DNA of 64,000 bases from Variovorax dokdonensis (GTDB lineage: Bacteria; Pseudomonadota; Gammaproteobacteria; Burkholderiales; Burkholderiaceae_C), in the NCBI RefSeq assembly GCF_030316895.1, contig NZ_JASZYV010000002.1:372001-436000 (forward strand), given 5' to 3'. Both the position numbers and the translations under genes were made by a program. This document shows, piece after piece, positions 27,339 to 35,174 of this stretch. The stretch's first letter is position 1, and each line of letters starts with the position of its first letter. A model generated the notes under the pieces. It made no database searches. It saw only the letters and a program-made list of their open reading frames with translations, and was not told where the DNA came from.

Positions 27339-27764
27339 TCAGTACCACCACTTTTCCTTGTCCTTGCCGCTTTCGGCTTCTGCCGGCATGGTGGCGTGGT
27401 CCCAGTCCGCCGGGGCGGACGTCTGCGGCAGCGGCGCGGTCAGCAGGCGCAACGCCTCCTCGGTGCTGAGCACCTCATCCAGCGCTGCGTAACGCAATTC
27501 GAAGTTGCCGATCTCGATGCAATCGCCGTGCGCGAGCAGGTGGCGATCGATCAACTCGCCATTCACGATCGTGCCGTTGAGGCTGTGCAGGTCGACCAGA
27601 AATGCCCGGGGGCCATCGAATTCAATGACCGCATGGGTGCGGCTGACCCGGCGCGAATCGAGCGGCAGGTCATTGGTGGCGCTGCGACCCAGGGTGACGC
27701 ACGGCGGCTGCACGGGCAGCTGCCGAATGTTCCCGGCGGCATCCATCAGGATCAGCTTTGGCAT
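27339..27764 (-). CDS. FHA domain protein
   Basis: A 141-residue protein with one forkhead-associated domain. Core residues are visible: GRSATNDLPLD (Arg), RRVSRTHAVIEFDG (Ser and His) and DLHSLNGTIVNGEL (Asn). The 45-residue tail after the domain is acidic and ends in KEKWWY. The start at 27764 (MPKLILMDAAG) aligns with that of the other FHA protein at 11188-11517; an upstream in-frame ATG would add a hydrophobic segment of unclear value. It lies 141 bases downstream of a BUD32-like kinase gene on the same strand, so a kinase-reader pair is possible. Confidence 0.87.
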   Translation of the reverse strand: MPKLILMDAAGNIRQLPVQPPCVTLGRSATNDLPLDSRRVSRTHAVIEFDGPRAFLVDLHSLNGTIVNGELIDRHLLAHGDCIEIGNFELRYAALDEVLSTEEALRLLTAPLPQTSAPADWDHATMPAEAESGKDKEKWWY

Positions 27765-27905
27765 GCGCAGAAATTCGACGATGTAGACATAAAGCAAACA
27801 TATCGTCGCCGCAGTGCCGCCATGACGCAATCCGCCAAAAGTGGGAGAAACGCGCCGGTCGGCGTAGGCCGTGCGCCTTGTTCGACGCGCGGTGCCTGAG
27901 CCCGA

Positions 27906-28841
27906 TCAATAGCGTGTGGGTTCGCAATGCGCCGGATCGGCGCTGTACCAGCGCGCCAGGAGGCGGGCCGCGGCTCTCACCCGCTGGGTATCGCGGCCCC
28001 AGCGTCGGCCAGCGGGCAAGCGCCGCAGCCAGCGCATCCGGCGGGCGGCCGTCGAAAGGCGAGCGCGCACTTCCTCCTGCGCTTCTGCCAGCACGGCATG
28101 CCAATGGTGGCCGGCGGCATGGGGCGCGGAAGCATGGACCAGCGCCCCGGTCGAATGCAGGTAGCTGAGCCAGTCGCGCGCCTGGCATTCGTCCAGGCTC
28201 AGTGTTTCACCCGGGTCATCTTCGAAATCGATGTAGCCGATCACCCCGTCGGGGCATCGAACCAGGTTGCGGGCAAACGCCTGGCTGAGGTAGCAGCCTG
28301 CCCGGTGGACGCGGGCAATGGCCTCCAACCCTTCGCGCCAAGTGGCCAGCAAGGTGGCTGGCCCGGCGGCGGCGGCTTGCTCCAGGCGCTCTTGCATCAT
28401 CTGGGCGCCGACGCCGCTTTCGCCCAGGTCGGAGATGAGCAGTCCATCCGCCTGCTCGGCCAGCACCTGGGGCACGCGCAAGCCAGCCTGGGCAAGCTTG
28501 CGCAGGCGTTTCGCTTCGATGGCAATGGCTGCTTCGCCGCCCGGATTGGGCACGGGCTTGAGCACGTCGAGCCGGAACATTCCGGCGGCCAGGCCAAGAA
28601 GGCGGTAGCGTGCCATGCTGTGGCGTGGCCCGGCCTTCTTGAGCCAGACGCGTTCGTCGCCCAAGCGATGACGGTCGATCAGCTTGACCTGCTGGGGCAG
28701 TGCGAGCTTGAGGAAGCCGGCATAGTCCAGGGCTGCCTGCGAATCGCCGCCGTCCATTTCGAGCGGCGCGGGGGCGGAGGCCGTGCCCCGACGCGAGAAC
28801 AGCCGCGCCGAGCCGCCGCCGGATCGCAAGGGCACTTTCAT
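27906..28841 (-). CDS. BUD32-like protein kinase family protein
   Basis: A 311-residue protein with a divergent kinase fold of the BUD32/lipopolysaccharide-kinase type. The likely catalytic loop is VHRAGCYLSQAFARNLV, in which the usual HRD Asp is not in its normal place but the metal-binding Asn is kept, followed by YIDFEDDP in place of DFG. A lysine in WLKKAG and the acidic IEAKRLRKL helix may complete the ATP site. Activity on protein or on a sugar such as Kdo is undecided. The start is placed at 28841; a longer version from 28955 would add 38 residues and overlap the divergent UPF0149 gene start. Confidence 0.72.
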   Translation of the reverse strand: MKVPLRSGGGSARLFSRRGTASAPAPLEMDGGDSQAALDYAGFLKLALPQQVKLIDRHRLGDERVWLKKAGPRHSMARYRLLGLAAGMFRLDVLKPVPNPGGEAAIAIEAKRLRKLAQAGLRVPQVLAEQADGLLISDLGESGVGAQMMQERLEQAAAAGPATLLATWREGLEAIARVHRAGCYLSQAFARNLVRCPDGVIGYIDFEDDPGETLSLDECQARDWLSYLHSTGALVHASAPHAAGHHWHAVLAEAQEEVRARLSTAARRMRWLRRLPAGRRWGRDTQRVRAAARLLARWYSADPAHCEPTRY

Positions 28842-28953
28842 GGGATGCGCCGACGTGGGCGGCGCGCAGTCGGAGGGGAAGAAATGAGAAGAAAAATCGC
28901 AGTGCTCGCAGGAGGCTTCGCCCTGCTGCATCATAGAGGGTTGACGTGACGCC

Positions 28954-29772
28954 ATGAATCAGAACCAACCCTCCGATCCCGACGGCCCCTCCGGCGCCGC
29001 TGCCGGCGCTGCGCCGGACCCCTTGAAGCCCGAGGATTTCGATTTCCTCGACGGCGAGCTCGACGCCATGCGCGAGGCGAATCCGGAGGTCCCCGAATGG
29101 GAGTTCTGCGAAGGCTTCCTGGCCGCGCTGGTCTGTACCCGGCGCCCGATCGAGCCTTCCGAGTATTGGCCAGAGCTCCTGGGTGGCGATTTCGTGGCAA
29201 TGCGGCACATGGAATTCACCTGGCGTTGGAAGCGTCGCCAGGCGGAGATCGAAGCCGCGCTGGACGCGCCTGTGCAGGCGCTCGATGACGATCGCGCCTA
29301 CCAGCCCGAAATGCTCGACGTGCGCGGTGCGCTTGCTGCCCTGCCGCCCGACCAGAAGGTGGAAGAGGAACTGGACATCGAGAACAGCGGCGCCATTCCC
29401 TCCTATGGACAGCTGTGGGCGCTGGGCTTCATGACGGTGGTCGAAACCTGGCCCGAGGAATGGGCCGCTCCGCGCGACAAGGAGGCCGCGTCGCTGCTGC
29501 AATCAGCGCTGGATGACATCGAGACGCTGACCGAAGACGACCGCGCCGCGCCTGAGTTTTCGATGTTTGCCGAGGATGGCCCGCCGAGCGTGAGTCGTCA
29601 GCGCCTGGAGCAGATCGACCTGGCCGTCTGGGCGGTCTATGACTTGCGCAAGTTCTGGCGCAGCATGGGGCCGCGCGCGGTGACGGTGCGCAAGGAAGCG
29701 GAGCCGGGCCGCAACGACCCGTGCCCCTGCGGCAGCGGCAAGAAGTTCAAGAAGTGCCACGGCGCGGGCTGA
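28954..29772 (+). CDS. UPF0149 (YecA) family protein with SEC-C motif
   Basis: A 272-residue cytoplasmic protein. The YecA/UPF0149 domain occupies residues about 25-215 ([55 protein letters not shown]). A zinc-binding SEC-C motif ends the protein: [19 protein letters not shown], the module that also ends SecA. SEC-C proteins often bind ribosomes or SecB/SecA partners; no function for this family is settled. The N-terminal 20 residues are Pro/Gly/Ala-rich. The start lies close to the divergent kinase gene with a short shared upstream region. Confidence 0.9.
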   Translation: MNQNQPSDPDGPSGAAAGAAPDPLKPEDFDFLDGELDAMREANPEVPEWEFCEGFLAALVCTRRPIEPSEYWPELLGGDFVAMRHMEFTWRWKRRQAEIEAALDAPVQALDDDRAYQPEMLDVRGALAALPPDQKVEEELDIENSGAIPSYGQLWALGFMTVVETWPEEWAAPRDKEAASLLQSALDDIETLTEDDRAAPEFSMFAEDGPPSVSRQRLEQIDLAVWAVYDLRKFWRSMGPRAVTVRKEAEPGRNDPCPCGSGKKFKKCHGAG

Positions 29773-29793
29773 CGCCCGCCAGCCGGCCCCGGC

Positions 29794-30120
29794 TCAGAGC
29801 TTGAAGGCAGCCCGGGTCTCGGGCTTGACCAGATCCAGGTATTCGGGGTGCTTGCGGATGTACCCGGCAATGAACTGGCAAACCGGAATCACGAACTTGC
29901 CACGTGCCCTGGCCTCGTCCAGCACGTGGCGCGCCAACCCGGAGCCGACGCCCTGGCCTTCGAAGGCGGGCAGCACTTCGGTGTGCGTGAACATCAGCGC
30001 ATCCGGGTGCACGTTGTATTCGGCAAAGCCGGTCAACTGGCCGTCCCGATGGGCCTCGAAGCGGTGCTGCTGCACGTTGTCGGAATAGACCAGGGGCGAT
30101 GCGGAAGCGGTGTTGCTCAT
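29794..30120 (-). CDS. GNAT-family N-acetyltransferase (YjdJ-like)
   Basis: A 108-residue minimal GNAT acetyltransferase. The acetyl-CoA site is visible as VLPAFEGQGVGSGLARHVL, preceded by the strand HPDALMFTHTEV and followed by FVIPVCQFIAGYIRKHPEY, the typical ending of the small YjdJ/Gtn10-type branch. The substrate amine is unknown. Its start overlaps the end of the upstream pncC gene by four bases (ATGA), so it is the last gene of a pgpA-pncC-GNAT operon read on the minus strand. Confidence 0.88.
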   Translation of the reverse strand: MSNTASASPLVYSDNVQQHRFEAHRDGQLTGFAEYNVHPDALMFTHTEVLPAFEGQGVGSGLARHVLDEARARGKFVIPVCQFIAGYIRKHPEYLDLVKPETRAAFKL

Positions 30121-30623
30121 GAGGCCTCGATCATGTGAAGAAGGTTCTGCAGGGCGAAATGCACGGTGGCGGCGCGGACGGCGGCGCGGTCGCCGTCGAA
30201 GCGGCGGCGCTCGGTGCGCGTCTGGCCAGCGACCGACCAGCCGAACCAGACGGTGCCCACTGGCTTGGTGGGGCTTCCGCCCGTCGGCCCGGCCACGCCG
30301 GTCACCGCGACCGACACCTGCGCTTTCGAGCGGGCGATCGCGCCTTCGGCCATGGCGCGCGCCACGGGCTCGCTGACGGCGCCGTTTGCATCGATCAACG
30401 CGGCGTCGACGCCCAGCAATTCGGTCTTCGCCGCATTCGAGTAGGTGACGAAGCCGCGCTCGAACCAATCGCTGGAGCCGGCCAGGTCGGTGCACGCGCC
30501 GGCGATCAGGCCGCCGGTGCAGCTTTCGGCGGTGGCCATCATCGAGCCGCGCTGGCGCAGCGTGTCTGCCAGCCGGGCGACCAGGTCGGCCGTGGTCGGT
30601 TCCGTGGAGGAAGTGGTGCTCAT
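30117..30623 (-). CDS. pncC: Nicotinamide-nucleotide amidohydrolase PncC (CinA C-terminal type)
   Basis: Hydrolyses nicotinamide mononucleotide to nicotinate mononucleotide in NAD salvage. The 168-residue single-domain form shows TAESCTGGLIAGACTDLAGSS, FVTYSNAAKTELLGV and VTGVAGPTGGSPTKPVGTVW, all canonical for PncC. It lacks the N-terminal MoCF-like domain of full-length CinA. It lies 19 bases after pgpA and overlaps the GNAT gene, forming the operon thiL-pgpA-pncC known from betaproteobacteria, except that thiL is displaced here by the type VI cassette. Confidence 0.95.
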   Translation of the reverse strand: MSTTSSTEPTTADLVARLADTLRQRGSMMATAESCTGGLIAGACTDLAGSSDWFERGFVTYSNAAKTELLGVDAALIDANGAVSEPVARAMAEGAIARSKAQVSVAVTGVAGPTGGSPTKPVGTVWFGWSVAGQTRTERRRFDGDRAAVRAATVHFALQNLLHMIEAS

Positions 30624-30642
30624 GTTGATTGCTGCCCGTCCA

Positions 30643-31266
30643 TCAAGAGGAAACGAAGGCCCGCCAAAGCGCGATCACCAGCAGCGTGCAGAAGGCGGCG
30701 ACCAGGTCATCGAGAAGGATGCCAAAGCCGGCCGCGCGCCAGCGCGTGGCTTGCGGCGCTGCGCTGCGTTGCTTGAAGAGCTGGTCGGCCCAGCGCACCG
30801 GTCCGGGCTTGGCCGCGTCGAAATAGCGGAACAGCGCAAACGCAATCACCTGTGCCAGCAGCCCGGCCGGCAGCACCAGCCAAAGCACGATCCAGAAAGC
30901 GACCACTTCATCCCACACGATGCTGCCCGGGTCGGCGATGCCCATGTGCCGCGCCGTGACGGTGCAGGCCCACCAGCCGATCGGCAGGCCGGCCAGGATG
31001 ATCCAGCCGATCGTGGCCGGCGGAAGCCAGCTCTGCATGACCAGGAACGCCGCCCAGGCCCACAGCGTGCCCACCGTGCCCGGTGCCCGCCTTGCCAGGC
31101 CCGATCCAGCGCCCAGCGCGATGAAGTGCGCCGGATGGGCGAATAGGAACTTGACGGTCGGGCGCGCGGGTGCGGCGGAGGCGGCGCTGGCGCGGCTCGA
31201 AGAATCCGGTGAATCCGGGAAGGAGGCCGAAGGTGGCGGCGTGGTGGAGGGCGTGTCGGCGGGCAT
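30643..31266 (-). CDS. pgpA: Phosphatidylglycerophosphatase A
   Basis: Inner-membrane phosphatase that makes phosphatidylglycerol from phosphatidylglycerophosphate. The 207-residue product has an unusual Pro/Ser/Ala-rich N-terminal extension of about 35 residues before the conserved FLFAHPAHFIALGAGSGLA and RRAPGTVGTLWAW segments; the IVWDEVVAFWIVL motif and DDLVAAFCTLLVIAL C-terminal helix follow. It normally follows thiL directly, but here a 3.9-kb type VI cassette lies immediately upstream, beginning seven bases before the start codon with a 9-bp word repeated at the other end. Confidence 0.95.
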   Translation of the reverse strand: MPADTPSTTPPPSASFPDSPDSSSRASAASAAPARPTVKFLFAHPAHFIALGAGSGLARRAPGTVGTLWAWAAFLVMQSWLPPATIGWIILAGLPIGWWACTVTARHMGIADPGSIVWDEVVAFWIVLWLVLPAGLLAQVIAFALFRYFDAAKPGPVRWADQLFKQRSAAPQATRWRAAGFGILLDDLVAAFCTLLVIALWRAFVSS

Positions 31267-31273
31267 CTCGGGT

Positions 31274-31282
31274 GATGTTAGC
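31274..31282. repeat. Left copy of a 9-bp direct repeat flanking the type VI cassette
   Basis: GATGTTAGC on the plus strand, seven bases upstream of the pgpA start. An identical copy lies at 35113-35121, at the far border of the inserted genes. Short direct repeats of this size can be left by an insertion or a recombination event; chance identity is possible. Confidence 0.5.
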
Positions 31283-31312
31283 TGCCCGCGCCGCGCAGTG
31301 TCGCCCCGCGCC

Positions 31313-31567
31313 TCAGATGGAAGAAATCAACTTCGCGCCGCACTCGGTCTTGTCGCCGTCATAGGCCAGCAGCTTGCCCATGTGGCGACGCGGGCCCGCC
31401 GGAACGAGGCGGAATTCGCCTTTGCACTTGGGGCACTTGGCAATGCAGTCCTCGCCTGCCACTTCGATGCCCATGGCATCGAGCCCGGGCAGCGATGTCG
31501 TCACCACGCCGCCGTGGTCGGTCTTGTCGCCTTTGCGGATCACGCCGCGGCCTTTTTCGTCTTTCAT
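31313..31567 (-). CDS. PAAR domain protein (type VI secretion spike tip)
   Basis: An 84-residue protein whose length and composition fit a stand-alone PAAR tip: MKDEKGRGVIRKGDKTDHGG, VVTTSLPGLDAMGIEVAGED, a CIAKCPKCKG cysteine cluster able to bind zinc, and a repeated GDKTECGAKLISS ending. PAAR proteins cap the VgrG spike of the type VI secretion tube and carry effectors. The start at 31567 is chosen because it opens the conserved domain. It lies 37 bases after the lipase gene on the same strand. No VgrG gene is present in the cassette or elsewhere in the window. Confidence 0.85.
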   Translation of the reverse strand: MKDEKGRGVIRKGDKTDHGGVVTTSLPGLDAMGIEVAGEDCIAKCPKCKGEFRLVPAGPRRHMGKLLAYDGDKTECGAKLISSI

Positions 31568-31604
31568 GCTTGGCTCCCTGTTTGTGTTCGTGTTGATGGC
31601 TTGC

Positions 31605-33425
31605 TCAAGCCGTCCTGTTCTGCATGTCGTCGTTGGCAGGCGCAAGGCTCGTGTTGACGCCTGAAGTGCTGCCTTGATAGGCCTGCCGCCAGCGGATGTA
31701 GCCCTCTCGCTCGACGGTAATGTGAATGGCCCGCATGGCCGTCTTGAAGGAGCTGTCTTCGGCCATCTTGCCGATGAAGCCGGCATAGGAGTCGTGGACC
31801 CAGCCGTCGAAGAACTCCCCTACCTCTTGCGCGACCTTGATCTTCTGGATTCTCGAGAAGATCTCGCGAGCCTTGGCGTGTTCCGTTGTCGAGTTGAGCC
31901 ATTGCGTCAGGCCGGCGGATGGGCTTTTCAATCCGAACACGAACTTGAACTGATCCAGGAATTCCTGAGAGCCGCTCAACTTCGCCACTTGCGCGGCAAA
32001 GATATCCTGGCCTTGGCGGTAGTACTTCAATCCAGCAGGGTCGACGTCCCTTGCATAGCCCACGCTCTTGAGCTGCTCGAACCCCTTGCGTTCGTTCACT
32101 TGATAGCGCCAGGCCAGGTAGACCTCGCCGTGCTCGCGCAGTGCCTTGTAGGTGCTCAGGCCTTTGGCGATGCCGCAGTGGTCGATGTAGCTTTGGACTG
32201 CTGCCCGGGCGGTGGGGAGGTCGGCGAGGCCGAAGCTTTCAATCAGATCTTTAGAACTGCGAAGGTCGAGCCAAGGGCTCGGTGCATGCCCATGGGTCGA
32301 CAGCACAGCGGCTTCGTACATCGCGTTGAGCGGCACGTTGGAAAGCCTCATCCCGTCGCTCTTGATGGGAATGGCCTTGGGCGTGACATAGCGGCGGTCG
32401 TACTCGATGCGCACCCCCTTGCCCTGTACGCCTGCGGCATAGCCGCCGCCCACGTCGCTGTGCACGCCGGGGCAGACATGTTCCTGGCAGTTCTCCGGCA
32501 AGCTGTTGCCCTGCATCACGCTGTCGCTGGGGAAGCTGGTGCGCAACTCATGCAGCGCCACGTAGTGCACGCAGTTCTTCACCTTGGGATGGATGCGCAG
32601 GTCTTCGGCGTTGCCCCAGTCGTTGTGGCCGGTGCCCACGATCGTGGAGTCCGATAAGCCCACCGACGACACCGTGTCGAACAGCCCCAGCATCCGCACG
32701 CAACTGGGCGCGCCAAACAGCTTGTCGCCGTGAAGCAGGTACTTGAACAACCAGTTGACGAATACGCGCGCCTGTGCGGCGCCGCGACTGAAGCCGAACA
32801 CATCCAGATAGATGGCTTGAATCGAGGGGCGTGCCTTTCGTGAAGTCACGGCCGCCCATAGCTCGTCGCGGGTCTTCCTGAAGAATTCGTCTCTGACCTT
32901 AGGGGCATCGACCAGGCCGCATTTCAGCCCCATCTTCTCAAGTGCGATTGCGTCCTTGTGGACAGATGGCGAGAGCATGGGGAAAGGCGACTGTAGGTGT
33001 GCGACCGACGTGGTGGAACAAAGCGCTGCGAGTTGCCCTTGGTCGTAGCGCTCCGTGCTGCTGTTCAGCACCTGGTGAACAGCGTTGCAGATCTGAAGCA
33101 AACCGAGAACGATGCGTGCCTCCCCTCCGTTGCCGGTTGATCCTCCTTGAAATTCCCCCGCAGTCTTGCCGATCTCCTTGAATGGCGTGCCGACACCTGA
33201 GATGTAAAAGCCAAACGTCTGCTTGTTGTCGGTTGCGTACGCCCTGCTCAGCTTCCATACATTGGTGTCTTCTGTAGGTAGGTAGTGGTAGTGGTTGTTG
33301 CCTGTGCCATCGAAGAAGAGGCCGATATTCAGAACGGTCCCGCATTGGAGACCGTTGGGCCATGCCAATTGCGGTATGGCCTTGATGGCTGCAGGTTGAA
33401 GTACGTCTAGGAATTTCCCTTGCAT
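31605..33425 (-). CDS. DUF2235 phospholipase, Tle1-like type VI effector
   Basis: A 606-residue alpha/beta hydrolase. The DUF2235 domain starts near residue 33 (NIGLFFDGTGNNHYHYLPTE). The nucleophile elbow is DVFGFSRGAAQAR with Ser213, the acid is probably Asp250 (GLFDTVSSVG), and the His is likely His322 in CPGVHSDVGGGY. This is the triad layout of Tle1 lipases, which are injected into rival cells to break down membrane phospholipids. There is no signal peptide, as expected for a type VI effector. The neighbours (PAAR, lipoprotein, DUF4123) support the assignment. An AAGGGAG Shine-Dalgarno lies before the start. Codon use looks less GC-rich than in core genes. Confidence 0.88.
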   Translation of the reverse strand: MQGKFLDVLQPAAIKAIPQLAWPNGLQCGTVLNIGLFFDGTGNNHYHYLPTEDTNVWKLSRAYATDNKQTFGFYISGVGTPFKEIGKTAGEFQGGSTGNGGEARIVLGLLQICNAVHQVLNSSTERYDQGQLAALCSTTSVAHLQSPFPMLSPSVHKDAIALEKMGLKCGLVDAPKVRDEFFRKTRDELWAAVTSRKARPSIQAIYLDVFGFSRGAAQARVFVNWLFKYLLHGDKLFGAPSCVRMLGLFDTVSSVGLSDSTIVGTGHNDWGNAEDLRIHPKVKNCVHYVALHELRTSFPSDSVMQGNSLPENCQEHVCPGVHSDVGGGYAAGVQGKGVRIEYDRRYVTPKAIPIKSDGMRLSNVPLNAMYEAAVLSTHGHAPSPWLDLRSSKDLIESFGLADLPTARAAVQSYIDHCGIAKGLSTYKALREHGEVYLAWRYQVNERKGFEQLKSVGYARDVDPAGLKYYRQGQDIFAAQVAKLSGSQEFLDQFKFVFGLKSPSAGLTQWLNSTTEHAKAREIFSRIQKIKVAQEVGEFFDGWVHDSYAGFIGKMAEDSSFKTAMRAIHITVEREGYIRWRQAYQGSTSGVNTSLAPANDDMQNRTA

Positions 33426-33445
33426 CTTTTCTCTCCCTTCTTGGA

Positions 33446-34102
33446 CTACTTGTTTGATGTCGAAGCTGACTCTGATCGAGCGGACGGAGCAGGCGCAGGC
33501 TCCGGCTGTTCGCCCGGGAGTGGCTGGTAGGCTGGGGGCAAGCCCTCGAGCCTTGGCCCCGGGTAGTTAGGGTGTTGTGTGCCGGTTCGGGTCACCCAGA
33601 GCTCCACTCGGTGGCCGGGCAGAAAGTGCACTCGGAGGCCGGAACTGTTTTCCGGGGCTACTGCAAAGTGGATTGGCGCTCTCGCTTCGTGCCAAAGTGA
33701 CTCATCGACATTCAGGCGATTGGTCTTCCATCGGACCGTGACGACTACGGGTTCCTTAGGGATGTTCCGAGGCAGGAGCACGCAGCAATCGCCTGCATTG
33801 GTTTCGCCCCATCCACGATAGAGCCCGGCTCGGAATTCATCGATGGAAACTTGCGCCACTTCGATGCCGGTGCCGTAGTGGGTTACGCCCGCAACCGCCA
33901 CGCCAATCGTTGACTTGTCTGGAAACAGGTCCTTGGATTGGCTGTCACAGCCTGTCGCGAGCGCCGCGAGGGCGATCGCCGCCAGCACCGCGCGCGCATT
34001 GACCCAACTGCGTTGCACCCAGCTTCGCCAGCTTTGTCTTACATGACCGGTCGTTATCAGACGCGCTGGCCGGCGCATTGCAGAATCTTCATGGCTTTTC
34101 AT
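33446..34102 (-). CDS. DUF3304-like lipoprotein, possible immunity protein
   Basis: A 218-residue lipoprotein. The start at 34102 has a good AGGGAG Shine-Dalgarno six bases upstream; the signal region ends in a lipobox LAALATGC, so the mature protein is anchored by its cysteine and faces the periplasm. The mature part opens with STIGVAVAGVTHYGTGIEVAQ, matching the pattern of DUF3304 lipoproteins, and ends in a Pro/Glu/Ser-rich tail. It lies directly upstream of the lipase gene. Immunity proteins for Tle lipases are commonly periplasmic lipoproteins, so this is the best immunity candidate, but that is inference. The gene is noticeably AT-richer than the window average. Confidence 0.75.
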   Translation of the reverse strand: MKSHEDSAMRRPARLITTGHVRQSWRSWVQRSWVNARAVLAAIALAALATGCDSQSKDLFPDKSTIGVAVAGVTHYGTGIEVAQVSIDEFRAGLYRGWGETNAGDCCVLLPRNIPKEPVVVTVRWKTNRLNVDESLWHEARAPIHFAVAPENSSGLRVHFLPGHRVELWVTRTGTQHPNYPGPRLEGLPPAYQPLPGEQPEPAPAPSARSESASTSNK

Positions 34103-34175
34103 CTCTTGCTCCCTGTCTTTGTCGGTCTTGAGCGCGGCGAATTCGCTTCGACTCAAGACCAAATCCCCATCGCGC

Positions 34176-34955
34176 TCAAGCCGTCGTCCTGAGCGCCTGC
34201 TGATACTTCTCTTTCAGCCACTCGCGATCCTTGAAGCGCCCCGGCTCGCGCTCGAACACCAGGCTCGCAAACTGAAGCAAGGGCCCCCGGCTGGGATTGC
34301 CTGTGCTCTTCCAATAGTCAAAGCACGCTCGCGCCGCGTCGTAGTGCAGTTGCGTCAGACGCTCTTGCTGAAGAGTCGGATGCTTGTTGATGGCGCTGAG
34401 CAGCGAATCCGGCTCGCTTGCCTCGATGAGCTGTTCGATCTGCTCCTCGCTCAGCCGGAAGATTTCGGGCTCTCCCTCCAAAGGCTGGCCCTTGCTGTCC
34501 GACTCGTGGATCGTCAACGTGTTGCCACGGCGATCGTTGATCTGCCACCTGGCGATGGGCGCCGACATCGCGCGCCATTGCCGTTCGGTCAGGATGCGTG
34601 GCAGGTAGCTCATCACGCGTGCATCGGCGATGCGCACGCCGTAGGTGTCGCCATGCCTGTCCCTGAACAAGCAAAAGCCCAGCAGATGCTGGGCCAGCGC
34701 CTTTCCCGTCAGGGTGGTGCTGATCAATGCCGCATGCAAGCGATGCGGAAAAGCCTCGAGAACTCGATCGAGTTCTTTGCGTTCCGGGCTTTCACGTGGC
34801 AATGCCCGCGACTCCACCAGGAAGGGGCCGACCAGCCGCAGCTTGTCCCTTGGATAGATCGGCGTCAGCCAGGAGATGTCGGGGTCGTTGAAGATCTTGG
34901 AGTCGCCAAGCACACCCGCGGCCATGGCGCCATCCAACAGACAGTAGACATTCAT
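34176..34955 (-). CDS. DUF4123 type VI effector adaptor/chaperone
   Basis: A 259-residue protein of the DUF4123 family, which loads effectors onto VgrG spikes. The N-terminal NVYCLLDGAMAAG strand-helix, the LVGPFLVES segment, LAQHLLGFCLFRDRHG and the later RVMSYLPRILTERQW and FDYWKSTGNPSRGP are in family order. It is the first gene of the four-gene cassette, read before the lipoprotein and lipase genes. Its start overlaps the stop of a 55-codon open stretch upstream (ATGA), which has no obvious start and may be the remnant of the gene that once preceded it, perhaps a VgrG. Confidence 0.87.
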   Translation of the reverse strand: MNVYCLLDGAMAAGVLGDSKIFNDPDISWLTPIYPRDKLRLVGPFLVESRALPRESPERKELDRVLEAFPHRLHAALISTTLTGKALAQHLLGFCLFRDRHGDTYGVRIADARVMSYLPRILTERQWRAMSAPIARWQINDRRGNTLTIHESDSKGQPLEGEPEIFRLSEEQIEQLIEASEPDSLLSAINKHPTLQQERLTQLHYDAARACFDYWKSTGNPSRGPLLQFASLVFEREPGRFKDREWLKEKYQQALRTTA

Positions 34956-35116
34956 CGGTGCCCCCTGCTCATCCGACGGAGGGCGTGCACCGTTCGGCCC
35001 CGATAGGCCAACGCATCAATCACTTGTTCAAGCTCCCTGCGATTCAGTCGCAAACGCCGAAACGATCGAGTGACAGTTCGATCACGGTTTCGGGTTGGCG
35101 AGTCGCCGGGAAGATG
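34952..35116 (-). other. Short open stretch, possible remnant of an upstream cassette gene
   Basis: A 55-codon frame without ATG runs from a TAA to a TGA that overlaps the DUF4123 start as ATGA. Its basic, helical-looking sequence contains LNRRELEQVIDALAYRGRTV. The overlap suggests former translational coupling to a now truncated gene. It could equally be chance; there is no recognisable domain. Confidence 0.3.
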
Positions 35117-35121
35117 TTAGC
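35113..35121. repeat. Right copy of the 9-bp direct repeat flanking the type VI cassette
   Basis: GATGTTAGC, identical to 31274-31282. Removing everything between the two copies would leave thiL and pgpA separated by about 70 bases on the same strand, the arrangement expected in relatives. Confidence 0.5.
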
Positions 35122-35174
35122 GAGAGGAAGTCAAGGCGCGCATGTCTTATGCCCGCACATGTGCCCTTTTGATG

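Noticed and set aside
35122..35174. Riboswitch or attachment site near thiL
   Set aside because: thiL's upstream side is occupied by an overlapping gene, and no TPP-type conserved elements or integrase gene are visible.
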